Assembly: GCF_000005505.3 (NCBI RefSeq)
Contig: NC_016131.3
Coordinates: 20,419,501 to 20,483,500, forward strand
DNA from: Brachypodium distachyon
Lineage: Eukaryota; Streptophyta; Magnoliopsida; Poales; Poaceae
Length of the DNA: 64,000 nucleotides
Direction: 5' to 3'
The notes below the pieces were generated by a model. That model made no database searches. It was not told the DNA's origin and worked only from the letters and a program-made list of their open reading frames with translations. Position 1 is the first letter of the stretch, and each line of letters opens with the position of its first letter. A program made the translations under genes and the position numbers. Shown piece after piece: positions 46,490 through 64,000 of this stretch.

Positions 46490-48167
46490 GACCGATCCTA
46501 TTTTTTTACTTTTGGGTTCTTGTTCCAATTCATTGCAGGGATCAGTGTTACTTAAAAGTTCTAACGTCGGATTCAAGTTTTCTTCAACTGATATGGGGCT
46601 GTTTGGTTTGAGCCCACAAATGCCTTGTCGAAAATTGGGTGCTAAAGTATTTGTTGAGGTTTTGCTTGCACATGAATTTAATTTTGGCAAAAAAAAATAA
46701 ACTAGCGTTGGTAGTGAGACCTTGTCTTGTCAAAAAGTTGGTTTTCATCCGAACAAGAGCCAATGACTAAAATTTTGGTTGGGTGAAGTTTGATCACCAT
46801 CCAAATGTACTCTATGGGGCTATGGGCCTTGGCATTTCCGCATCCATTATTACCAAATGTTTTTTTTTCGGGTGATTATTACCAAATGTTTAACTTGCCG
46901 TGTTACCAACTTGCCAACAAACTCAACTAAAATAGAACCAACAATCCTTGCAATAATTCCATTGACGAATATTTGCAAATATTGTTAGCTGGCCAGAATA
47001 TTCCGTTCAAGTCAAGGGTCTAAAATCTGAAGAAAACCAAGCTAGTTGCATGCTGGATGCGATGCCCGTTGAGCCATTGCTTTCTGCACTTTTGACTTCC
47101 TAAAGTTTAGAAGGAACAAAAGAGAAGGAAAAAGAAAATGAATATTAACGTGCTACTCTGGAAAGCCCGAAGTGGTGGCCATCCTCCAAACTACAATTTC
47201 TGAATTTTATATTTTCTGTCCCAAACATTTATGAACATTATCTTAATAACCATGCAAGTTGGAGCAGGTCATGTGCATAGACTGAATGTGAACCAAGATA
47301 CGCCAAAAATTCTTCATCAAAGGATAAAGCCAAATCATGATGTGTATCAAAAGATGGTCATCTAATATGGTGCATATATACTGAACTGCCAAGTAGCAAA
47401 GTAACGGACCCTCCAACTTATGGTGTATTTTACTTTTTTAGAATCAACGTCACAAAAGCACGAGACTTGTTTATTTCCTGTAAAACTCAAACACAATGTT
47501 GCGGGCAGGAATGCATTTTCTGTATGAACAATAACGTAATTGTACATTTAAAATTGCATTTGCCACATAGACAATAAAAGGCTATTTTCTGAATACAAAT
47601 TGTCAGATACTATAACTCATGCGATCTGTTTATTTGAGATTTAATAATTAGAAAAAAAATTAGGTTTTACCTCATACATCTCCTAGTACCTGTTACATAC
47701 CTACTCCATATATACCAATAAAAACTAGAAATGATCTTTTTAAAATGAATTGTCCCAAATCTTTGATCTAGTTTTGTAGTTCTATTTTAAATGTTTCAAG
47801 AAGTCTCCTTTTGTACTCCAGAGTATGTGTGTTTCTTTCTAAAAAAAATTCGAAAAATAGCCTTTTACACCTTTCAATTTTTCGGAACTTCCCCATTTTT
47901 CATGTTGGAACAAAACCGTCGCGTTGTGGACGTGCCCTGACTCCGTGACTTGGTCGTTCTGAGTTCTGACACGTTCAATTATCCCTTCGACTTCCACTTG
48001 ACGCCTTCTGTTCCTCGCATCCTCCAAGTCTTCCATTTCTTCAAGCAGCTTCTTCCCCTTCCCCACTAAACCACTACGCCGAAGCAACCAAGGCAGGCCA
48101 GCAAGAACCCTAGCCTCACGAGCTCCGCACAGCAGAAATCGCAAGAGATCCCGACCCCCACACAGCG
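46490..48167. other. AT-rich upstream region of the stress-protein gene
   Basis: No gene recognised. The segment from about 48070 to 48167 is GC-rich and probably holds the 5' UTR and core promoter of the following gene. Confidence 0.45.
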
Positions 48168-51100
48168 ATGCAGGCTCCGGCGAACCCCTCCGTTGACCTG
48201 CCGCCTCTGGTGGCGCCGCCGCCGCGGGTGAAGGCGCCCACACCGCGCCCTCCTCCGCCGGCTTCCCTCCAGCCCGACTCCCCGGGCGTCTTCTTCACCG
48301 CTGCTGCCGCTGCCGCTCCCCTGGGATCCGCCCACCGCCGCATCGCCATCGCCGTCGATCTCTCCGACGAGTCCGCCTTCGCCGTAAGCTGGGCCGTCGC
48401 CAACTACCTCCGCCCCGGCGACGCCGTCATCCTCCTCCACGTCCGCTCCACGAATGTCCTCTACGGCGCTGACTGGGGCTCCGTCACCCCCACATCCCCC
48501 GAGGACGACGCCGAGGTCGCCGCGCGCAAGATGGAGGAGGATTTCGATGCGCTCACCGCGTCCAAAGCCGAGGACCTGGCTAAGCCACTCCAGGAGGCGG
48601 AGATTCCCTACAAGATCCACATCGTGAAGGATCACGACATGAAGGAGAGGCTCTGCCTCGAGGTGGAGAGGCTAGGGCTTAGCGCGGTGATCATGGGGAG
48701 CAAGGGGTTTGGTGCGGCGCGGCGGGCCAGCAAGGGTAGGCTTGGGAGCGTGAGCGATTACTGCGTCCACCACTGTATTTGCCCCGTGGTGGTGGTGCGT
48801 ACCCCTGATGATGGTGTAGCAGAGGGAGGGGAGGCCACCACTGTGTTGGAGGCGGCGGTGGGTGCAGAAGACGTCCTGCACCCTGTGCCAGAGGAGGATG
48901 CTGAGTACCATGATGCCACCGAGGAGCACAAGGGTAAGTGCATCAATACTTCTACCGCCTGCTTTGACTAGCCACCAGAAATCAAATCAAAATTGGGTTA
49001 CAATCAATCGGCTGTAGTTACGAACTATAGGTTATTATTCTATATATAGCTAAATGTAAGTTATGCTGAGCTGACTAGAGAATTTGTAATGTTATGCTGA
49101 TTGCGCTTCACCAGTGTTATTTTTAGCTAGATGCCTCTGTCTGATTCGCACGGTAACGTTCCTTCGTTTTGAGACTATAGATGCTTGTTGAAGCAAGCTA
49201 GTAAGTTTTCTATGAAGGAACAATTCAGCCAAGTTTCTTCATGGCACCTCATCTCTAGGGTATATATCGACGGGGCTTGTTTAGTATATGCATGCTAGTC
49301 TTACGGTGCCATTTTTCAGTTTGGTGGATGGTGGATCTGCTTTACATTTGCCTATGCTCAACGCAATCAACCATGAATGTTTTCTCTGTTTTCTACTTTC
49401 TTATTTATTTATTTCTGCTAGTTTCACTTCTGTGCTACTTTTACTCCCTTTCGCAAATGTCTAAACAAATGCAGGAAACCTGACCTATATTTCATCGATA
49501 TGCTTTGTTTTAATGCTTGTTGATTCATCGTAATGTACTAATTTGTTCTTTATTTAAACCCACGGCATTGATGGCATGGTGGCGAGACATGGGCACTTAA
49601 TTATTTTCAATATGCTCCTATTATTGGTACGGCCCAATGGGGCATTTATATAACACACAAGAGGGTTGTATTTACTGTCATTCTCAGCATGGAAGGAGAG
49701 GTTTTCTGTCGAGTGGTATTTGTGTTTGTTGTTTACATGATTGATAATTTGGTAGCGCACATTTAGCATGGACTTACAGTTGCACTTTTATGTATTTTCT
49801 TGGGTTACCATGTATCCAGATTGTTCTAGCCTGCTTACCCAGCCTTTTGGGCTTTTAGATAAACTAACGACTGTCAGTTGGGTCGAGAAAACGCAATAGC
49901 TTTGCGACTCAACGCATCAATAGAAACAAAATAGTTCTATTAGAGGCCTAGGAGCTAGGCATGAACACACATAACCCAGCTATCAAGTTGCATTTCCCAA
50001 TTTTGTGACAGCTGTTGGACCCGGGCAGCATCTGCCAAGGCCCATTTCTTTGTCTTAGCCTCTGCCTCTGCCTGGTTGGTTGGAGATTTATATCAGAACT
50101 ACTCTGCGTAAAACATTTCTGATCTGTATGAGTATGATGGTGTGGGCTTAACATGGCCCACTCCTCGTGTAATCCTGCATCATACTGAAATCGGATGAGT
50201 AATCGCCGCACACATAGCATTATCCAATTTTTATTACCACACTGCTCATCCTTGTCTCCATCTGTCTTGTGCTTAGCAATGGACTAAGACTTGGCCCTCT
50301 CTTCTGGCCTCCTAACCTTGTGAATGATGATGGACAGCCTTTGTCTTATGGTGATCACTGATCAAGCATATCATTTCCTTGTGTATTGACATGGGTAGAA
50401 GACACAGATTACAACCTACTGATTAGCTTCTATATGACCATCTACACCACATACTCAATTTTGCATTGGTTGGGGATGGAGGTGAACAGACGCACAGACC
50501 CCTTGACCACAGCACGACCTAGTAGTTGTTTTGGTTTTGAAGTACATAAATTTTTCTACCCCTTATGCATTAGGTAAGCCTGAACCTGAACCTGTCCCAA
50601 CTCAGCTGCAGCTTATCCAAAAAATTTAGGAAGATGAAGTGAGTGGAATAGAATAGGAAGATTTTTAGTAGGTTGTAATTGTACTACTTCCTCCGTCCAA
50701 CAAAAGATGTCTCAAGTTTGTCAAAATTTGGATGTATCTAGACATGACTTAGTATATAGATGCATTCAAATTTGGTCAAAGTTGAGACATCCTTTGTTGG
50801 ACGGAGGGAGTATATTCAATATTCCTATAGAAAAATATGCAAGAAGCCTTCTTTAAAAACGGCCAGTTCGTAGGGAAGGTAGGCAAACCGTCCTAGCCAT
50901 GCCATTTCAGTTTTGAAATCTATTGTTAATCAAGGTACTGTTCTGGGGAAAGTACAGTTAATTTTTTATCTGGATTGGTTTATCACAGTTTTTAGTTAAT
51001 TTCACAGTTCCACTTGACGCCTTCTGTTTGATCCTAAAGTATCTGGGTTGTGGAAGTTAAGGCACCGTTTCATCCTGGACACGCTGTTTTACTTATGAAA

Positions 51101-52760
51101 TCTGTATTAACCAAGGGCACTGTTTGGAAAAAGTATACTCAAAGTTGATGGGTTGTATATATGTGGACTGTTTTATCCCAGTTTCTTGTTAGCTTTCAAT
51201 TGTGTGCTTCAACTGTGCTTCTATTAGTGTTCCTGTTATTTGTGATTGTTTAATTACCATCGAGCATATACTGAGATTACACCAGCTTATTTGTTATGTC
51301 TTCAGTGTTTAACTATGTTCCATGCCACGTGTCATATCTGCCTTTACACACAGCATAACTGTGCATCAGTGGCACTAGTTGAACATATCTACAGTATTTT
51401 AGACTAAATAAGTACGAATACTACAATTTTGACAAACTAGAGTATTTTGAAGTATTAAAAATACTTTGGAACTGTTTGGCGCTCTGTTTACCCTCTCCCT
51501 CCACTACCCTGCCGACCAAACTCAACCTAGAAACTCTAGCGAGCCTGGCACTAGCAGCAATGACGGTGGAGCAGACCTTCATCATGATCAAGCCCGATGG
51601 CATCCAAAGGTGCCTTGCAAGCACCTCCTCCTTCTCTACATCTCTTCCCTTCCTGTTCTCCTTGCTTAGTTCCTAGCTTCTGTGTGACATTCTCGTTCTC
51701 CACAATTCTCCTTGTATGTGCAGCCATGAAGCTCCAGAACGTGGAGAAGTCATTCGCTGAGCAGCAGCACGTCGATCTATCCTCCAAGCCATTCTTCGGT
51801 GGGCTCGTTGACTACATCATCTCTGAGCGCCAGCACGCTTCGCAACCCCAGAAATCCATCGGTCTGCAATCTTCTACAGGCAACAACGGCAGCTGCACTC
51901 CTGCTCCATCCTCGCACAATGCCACGCCTGCCTCCAGCCAAAGCAGTGGCTTCTTCGGCATGGCTCCGCAGCCCAACTTGCCACTGGAGGCCTTGTTCTC
52001 CACGTCCTCCCGCTCCAGTGGCCCTTCACCCACTGCCGCCTCTGAGTGGCACCCGCCCGGGGCGCCCCCTGGTCATAGATCCACAGTGCCGGCGCTGGGA
52101 AATTGGGGGGGGGGAGAGAGAGAGCAAGATGAATGGAAGAGGTCAGATGTCACCGTTTTTGTATCGATGGAGATGATAGGCTGCAGCGTCTCGATGAAGA
52201 TACAGAGGGACGAGTTGTTACTCCGAGCCAGTGTTTTTCCTTCGTATGCTGTAAAAAGTAAAGAGGTCCAGGCCTCTTTTTTTATACAGAGAAAATACCT
52301 CAGTTTTGGAAATACTCTAGTATTCAAAATACAGTTTTTTGGGGCATCCAAACACCTCAATGTATATAAAGCCGAGGTTAAATTAAATATTGTAGTATTC
52401 TCACAATACTGTAAAAATACAGAGCTATCAAACGGGGCAAGAGTTTTTGGCACTGTTCATAATAAAGGAGTTTTTGCACTAACTTCTGATTGGTAATGGT
52501 AGTGGGACTAGCTAAGATTTAAGTCTTTTTTGTTTGTTTTATTATTTGCCCTATTAATCCACAACATGCTGTGAATCAATGTTAGGTGTATGTTTGCTTA
52601 TGAATTGTGGCACTGGAAACTGTACTTTGGGTTTTATCAGTCTTGAGATGTCTTATCTGTGATGTTTCTGATGGATTAAGAGTCACTGATTTGCGTCCTG
52701 TCAAGGTTCTAGGTTGTAATGAAGCTAATACCTTCTGGTGTTATTTGTGCAGATACTTGA
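48168..52760 (+). CDS. Universal stress protein (PHOS32/34-like)
   Basis: Proposed CDS join(48168..48933,52753..52760), 257 residues. A Pro-rich N-terminus (1-45) precedes a USP domain (about 56-212): RRIAIAVDLSDESAFAVSWA, VILLHVRSTNVLYGADWGS, VIMGSKGFGAARRASKGRLG and CPVVVVRTP. The glycine-rich loop is that of ATP-binding USPs, in the extended form seen in plant PHOS proteins. An acidic tail ending EYHDATEEHK follows. The exon ends at a strong donor (GGTAAGTG); splicing to TGTGCAG/ATACTTGA would add only Asp-Thr and a stop, giving a family-like short end. Reading through the donor instead adds 12 residues and stops at 48971. These proteins are soluble nucleotide-binding stress factors. The long intron hosts two mobile elements. 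Confidence 0.75.
50689..50810. mobile_element. Stowaway MITE
   Basis: The left end CTTCCTCCGTCCAACAAAAG and right end CCTTTGTTGGACGGAGGGAG are inverted copies flanked by TA. 122 bp; same subfamily as the copy at 21454. Confidence 0.88.
51385..52445. mobile_element. Element carrying captured NDPK gene pieces
   Basis: Both flanks hold AT-rich sequence with TACAGTATT and GAATACTACAAT motifs in opposite orientation (near 51397-51440 and 52400-52430). Short GTTTG..GCTCTG motifs also lie inverted near 51475 and 52425. Between them is GC-rich DNA containing parts of a nucleoside diphosphate kinase gene. Exact ends and a target duplication could not be fixed, so the superfamily is open. Confidence 0.5.
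51560..51824 (+). pseudogene. Nucleoside diphosphate kinase fragment
   Basis: MTVEQTFIMIKPDGIQR at 51560 matches the start of plant NDPK1. About 110 bp later, after an intron-like GTGCAG, MKLQNVEKSFAEQ and DLSSKPFFGGLVDYIIS follow. The residues usually between them (GLIGEIISRFEKKGF-like) are absent, and so is everything after YIIS, including the catalytic His of the NIIHGSD region. After YIIS the frame enters unrelated Ser/Pro-rich sequence, open to 52496. It is a gene capture, not a working kinase. Confidence 0.85.
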
Positions 52761-55700
52761 TCGTATACATGCATGATGTCCTCTTGGATCCAGGTAAGCA
52801 TGTCTATTTATTTTGTATGACCCGCTCGTCGCTGTCAGATTATTTTGGCTCTGAAATGTCTCTTTAAGAGTAATTCTCATGCGCATGGGGTATAATGTTC
52901 TATCTTTGTCCTGTGCAGAAAAACAAATTCTGCAAGCATAGTTCCCTTTTTAACCGCTATCATTGTCTCTTGTTTTGCATAGGAAACAAAATGCATATTT
53001 TTTGCACAAAAGATTACAAGTGCACATAGGACACCATGTATAATCTTAATATTTTTGGCTATTAAAAAATACAGATGCATTATTATTAGTATTTCTGAAA
53101 GGGTGTAGTGAGCTGGGCATATCTGTAATTGGCTTAAGGCCCAATCTTGGGAATAATTCTGCAACTTAAAGATAAATTTCCTAAAGAAGAATATCATGGG
53201 GTTCATATCCCTGACTAAGAAGATTGTGGGATCATATGCCCTAATTGTAGCCAACCAGGACCGACTTGCCCTGTCATGTGGACTACTATCTCTGAAGACA
53301 TTGTGTCTTTGGGACACATGGTTATTGCATCCTCCAAGTCTACACTGGAGAACCTCAGATGGGCCTGGACAGTGTTATATTTCTTATAAGATTGAAATTG
53401 TGGCCAAAGAGCCCAGTGACCCAGCTTTTGATACTGTTTCTAATAGCAGATGTGGTGCACCTGCACTTATGAATGTGGGTGTGTAAGGTCATATATCCAC
53501 CTTAGCTCTCCTGGTTGTTCCATTCCACCCTTTCTGATTAGCACTCCAGTATGACAATCCTTCGAAAGGACCCCCTCCTCAAATGTATCGGAATTTTGAT
53601 GACAATGTACTTTTGAAGTAGAATTCTACAATCTGACTGACAACCACAAAAAATCTTGTTGCCAAATACTTATTGAATTAATTCCTTCTGTTTCTGTTCA
53701 GTCTCTTAACTCTGTCCTTTTTGTTCCACAGCATGCAAAGGTTCTAGTAGTCAACTGTTGGCTGAGTGCTACCTGGGGTTTCTACTTGGCACATTAGCTG
53801 TTCGTGAAGACTTTTACTGCTCCATCAGTGCTTTCACTCTGTTGTATTTTCTGTTGTGCGTGGTGAACATTTGTTCTCCAGAACCTTTTGTACTTTCTGG
53901 ACATGCATTGTCTATTTCTGATGAAATTACAGTTTGACTTCTTAGAGAACCAAGTAGTTGTCTCCGTGATGTTTTCAGCTATACTATTGTGTCTTAAAAG
54001 TAACTTTGTGGGAGATACTGTGAATCTCTCGATGTGCTCATTGTCAATATCATGTCCAGAGAAACTTCCTTTACTTCCTGGACGCACTTTTTTAGCTAGA
54101 TGTCTCTATCGGTTAGAGGTTGGTCAGTTGTATTATTCTCTCTGGCCCTGGCTTGGTTGGTTAGTTGTATCACTAGAAGGGTAATTTATTATGAACCAGA
54201 ACCTGGAGACTGGGCTCTGGTATCTTCTCTCATTCAGATTACCTTTTAGGCACATGGAAACTATAGAAAATACTCATCTGGTGTCCTTGGCTACTTGGTG
54301 GTGTACACAGCGATGACAGGACTGGATTAGTTTATTTCAGTCTGAAATGGCATTACTTGGGTGGCCTGTTTGGAATTTTTCGGATCATAAGCAGTGACCC
54401 CAGCTCTTGTCCTGAGATTACTATTCCAGTATGGATGTGATGTCATGTCATTTTTTTGTGTGGAACCCTGTATCGTGGTGTCCATAGGATGATCGATCCT
54501 ATGGCGTGTGTCACGAGATAGCTAGTGAACATATCTGAGGTCCCGGTGCAATTTAAAGGGACTCAATACATGGATAGGTTAGCAACCAATGACTAGTTTC
54601 TGTACGAATAATGTCTGCTATGTTATCTTTTTAAAGAGATCTGGTTCTAGACATTGCGCTTTGTGACCTGTAAACGACGATTGATAGTTTTCTTACTATT
54701 ATTAAGTATCCGAAATTGGCAAGTGGCTGGTCCTTGCGTGTTCATCTATCCTAACAACTAAGCACACGAATGAGAATAATGAATGCTCTTCACTGGAATT
54801 CTTCAAGTGTTTATTCGGTGAGCAACTCGCCTCTTTCTGGAAAAACATGCTTAGATAGATTCTTTTCTGTTCTGTGTTCATGCATGTATCCTAAGCTGTT
54901 CGTTTTCCAGCTCAACTTGTACTTTCTTTGACATGATAATTGAAATCTCACACTAGCTCGCCACTCGGCACTCGCCACCCCTTTCTAGAAGCGAATGCAA
55001 ATTTTTATTCATTTCGCGCACCTGCCCTGTATTTGACTGATTAGTATATTACCATTCGGCAGCACGTTGTCAGCATGGGTCCTATTAGGATGCATCTTGT
55101 TCTTCACTCTATATGATAGCCTTCTAATTCTATTGTTGCGGCTATAACTACGAGTTTCTGCTCGTCATTATAATGCATTGTCATCGTCATCATGTTCGCC
55201 GTTTTCAATGCCTTAGACAGACTACAGACCATTATCATTGCTCTCTTTTCGCTGCTGGGGCCTTCTCCTCCATGTTCTCCATTAGCATTGTCGTTTTCAT
55301 CGACCAAAAAAGGACCAAGCATAAGGTATTTTCCTATTCCGTTCTCAAGTTTCTTCTCTCGAAATTCCTGAGGACAATTCTAAAGAAGAGCCTCGCATGG
55401 CTCGTGCTCTCTGTCAATGGCACATATCTGACAACACCATTGACCGGCTTGATATGATATGTGAGACCACCAGAGCCGCAGTGACGCACAGGACCGTTGA
55501 TTTTTCAATCACCGGCTCGAGCTTGACTGGTATACTAGCTACCAGTCTTTATCCGATTTGGGGATTTGGTGTCTCGATGCTGAGTTGCCGGCCAATCTCT
55601 ATTTTAGATTCGGAGTTGTTGAAGCCGTTAGATTAGAAACCAGGAGGGGCTAGATTTCAGCAGGGTGCACTCAACAAACATAGTATAAACTGGCGACCAG

Positions 55701-57164
55701 CTGCTGCGTTTGGGGTTTGTTTATGCAGGCAAGTCTTTGGATACAGAAGCTGCCCATGTTTTCCGGGGTCCCTGTCTTCCGGATAGCCAGTGAATAGCGT
55801 ACAGGAGTCCTGTTGATCATGTACAGCGACAAGAGGAGTATATAAACTTTCGCTTGAAGAGAACACCGCATCTACCGACTACCGGTGGTCTGTTCTGACC
55901 TCGTGCCAAGAAAGAAAATCAACAGGGAGCAAGTATAGCTTTTAACCGCAGTCGTATCATATTTTCTCCTGTCCAGTAGTCATAGTCATAACAAGAAAGT
56001 TGCTGCACAATAAAGGGAAAAAGACTAGAGAGAGAATGATCCGAGACAGCAAAGACCCTCCAACACAACCCAGCCAAAGAGCTCTACGGCACATGATCAC
56101 ATCATTATTGTTCCAAAAGACTGCCATTCCTTCACCTTTCCAAGTGATCGGAGGTGGCATTGGCACACACCCTGTGATCATTCTCTGGACCCTCTGGTGT
56201 TGGTTCGCACGTTCCGGGTCCAAACAAGTAGACAGCCGCCGCTCATGGAACGGCCCTGCTCAGAGACCGTGTCTCCGCGTGGGCTTTCGTTGGCCGGTCG
56301 TCGCGCGAACCTCGAGGGCCGGCCGCACGTGCTCAATTTTCTTTTCTTGCACGTACGGCGACATCGTGATCTCGTGCGTCGTCAATCGGACACTGTTGGA
56401 ATGAAAACGACGTACGTGGGGTTCCGAAATGGTGGCAATTTTTTGCCCACGCTAGTTTCATTCGCACTATCCCATCGTTCCCTCGAATTGTCGATACAGA
56501 CTGGGGTTCCTCGTGTCACTACTCCTGCGTTCGCTCCTTTGGCGATTGTCCACTGACCCCCGTTGATGTCGGCGAGGTTGGGTTGCCCGCGTCTTGATCT
56601 TTGATGGGATGGCACCACAAGATTTTCTGCCTTCCACCACAATACAAAAAGAGGATCCCTACGGTCCCTGCTTCCACTGTCGCCTTTCCCTTTCTCACCC
56701 GCCATCAGCACGCACTGCATGAGCAAAATAGCCAGACCTTCCTTCCTCCACGAAAGGCCTTGCCCGTGCCGCGATACCCACTGCTACATTCCGTTCTTTT
56801 TGTAAACCGTGGCCCGCCCCCGGCATTCCGCCCGGCCGGGGCTCACACACACCGGGGCTGCTACAGCCGGGCCCGAGCCTCGCGGTGTGCTAGAATAATA
56901 TTTACTCCCCGACCCCCGAGCCCTGGCGATTCGCTTTTGAACCAACCCGAAAGCAAAAAGCAACCACGCCGCACTTCTTAATAAACAAAGCCACGACACA
57001 CTTCTCTGTCGACGGCCGAGGCTAGACCACCAGTGAATTCCTTCCTCCCAGCACAGCAGGCAGTTGGTGGCTGGGCTGGATCCTGGGTGCTTGCAGCACT
57101 AGTAGGAGCCTAGTAGGTGCCAATAGCGCGCGGGGGGAGGCACGAGGAGGGAGGGCTTGTATCC
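52761..57164. other. 3' UTR/introns of the stress gene, then intergenic DNA
   Basis: GT donor-like CCAGGTAAGCATG at 52790 and acceptor-like CCACAG at about 53732 suggest that the stress-protein transcript has spliced 3' UTR exons. Open frames on both strands up to 57100 show no recognisable domains. GC content rises from about 56750 toward the receptor kinase promoter. Confidence 0.4.
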
Positions 57165-63411
<6,247 letters not shown>

Positions 63412-63912
63412 CATAGCAGGGGAAATATACTGAAAATTGCAGCATAATTGAGTGTTCCTTCTTTTTGTCTCCAATTTTCATGCTACTTGCAATGGTGGTG
63501 TTTTCTGTAGATTAGGAATTACGCCGGTTTGATGAAGCCGATTTGTATGAGAAAAATCCATTTCTGTATGTAAAGTCACAGCGAAAGTTGATTCTCAAGA
63601 CGGGGGGGTTTGCCAGGGTCAGCTACCTACAAACTTAACAGCATGGCCCTGATCCTAACTTGATGGTGATGGCTCGTCTGCATTCTGTATATAAAATCAA
63701 GTATAGTATATCCTTATCTGAACATGGATCGAACGTGAATTTGGTCGTAATATATCAGTTTTTCTTTTAAGGCTTGGCACAAATTCGATCGGCACTACAC
63801 ACTCACACCATGTAGCAGCACATAATCGTCTGGGCAGAGCAAAGCCCCCCCGCATTAAACCATCGGGGACCTCCAGCGGGCGCTTGGCAGGAAGCAGCTC
63901 CCCTTTCCAGCA
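63412..63912. other. 3' flank of the receptor kinase
   Basis: Contains the presumed 3' UTR. Nothing else recognised. Confidence 0.45.
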
Positions 63913-64000
63913 TCAGTCAACGGCCGTCGGCCGGTACGAGGCGAGGACGATGGTAGAGTGCGAGCTGACCGAATCGGAAGAAAGCAAAGCAACGCGCGAC
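63913..64000 (-). CDS. Possible C-terminus of a further minus-strand gene (partial)
   Basis: The minus strand from the window edge is open and reads DSVSSHSTIVLASYRPTAVD before a TGA at 63915-63913. Composition and open frame fit a coding exon end, but 28 codons are too few to name a family or to exclude chance. Confidence 0.3.
   Translation of the reverse strand, partial: SRVALLSSDSVSSHSTIVLASYRPTAVD

Larger units (their letters stand above)
48934..52752 (+). other. Large intron of the stress-protein gene (inferred)
   Basis: GT at 48934 and AG at 52751-52752 bound 3.8 kb that contains the Stowaway at 50689, the kinase-capturing element at 51385-52445 and otherwise featureless DNA. It is supported by splice signals and the short conserved C-terminus only. 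Confidence 0.5.

Noticed and set aside
48066..48635. 189-codon minus-strand frame opposite the stress-protein gene
   Set aside because: Shadow of a GC-rich coding exon; the plus strand shows a clear USP domain.
55104..55457. Opposed frames of 72 and 94 codons
   Set aside because: Neither strand shows a domain, and composition does not differ from the surrounding non-coding DNA.

Overview
This window is nuclear DNA of a grass, most likely a Triticeae (wheat, Aegilops or barley type). The reasons are two cellulose synthase-like genes of the grass-specific CslF class, many Stowaway MITEs with CTCCCTCCGTCC ends, a 17.5-kb Tat-lineage Gypsy element with an antisense gene, GT-AG introns and large intergenic spaces. 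Three plant gene loci (a CslF pair, a universal stress protein gene and an S-domain receptor kinase) sit in a matrix of nested transposons.

Layout. 1-4639: 3'-clipped, decayed LINE on the minus strand. 4640-8657: AT-rich DNA without a recognised gene. 8661-12811: a MITE (TSD TAA) with an almost complete PIF/Harbinger transposon inserted in it (8726-12653, TSD CTA), carrying a Myb/SANT accessory gene and a transposase with one in-frame stop. 13946-14240: a second, ruined Harbinger-type fragment. 15199-19185 and 23494-26601: tandem three-exon CslF genes on the minus strand, both apparently intact. Between and around them lie Stowaway, hAT-like and Tourist-like MITEs, including one MITE that hosts two others. 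28579-46307: a truncated LINE tail with its own target duplication, split by a full-length Tat-type LTR retrotransposon (28691-46209). That retrotransposon carries a minus-strand gene, itself split by a 3.8-kb TG...CA insertion (40305-44135). 48168-52760: a universal stress protein gene with a long last intron that holds a Stowaway MITE and a transposon carrying pieces of a nucleoside diphosphate kinase gene. 57165-63411: a nine-exon S-domain (G-type lectin) receptor-like kinase. The right edge may hold the last codons of another minus-strand gene.

Functional picture. The CslF pair belongs to the class that makes cell-wall (1,3;1,4)-beta-glucan; the two copies keep the same intron positions, catalytic motifs and an identical 16-bp ACGT-rich upstream element. 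The receptor kinase has every domain needed for a membrane signalling receptor. The mobile elements are mostly dead: the Tat element has lost catalytic residues in reverse transcriptase and integrase, the Harbinger transposase has a stop codon between two catalytic residues, and the LINEs are frameshifted or truncated. No clearly unprecedented enzyme system is visible. The most unusual structures are the nested insertions, the 3.8-kb TG...CA insertion, and the kinase-gene capture inside an intron. All coordinates were read by eye; nothing was aligned by software or searched in a database.
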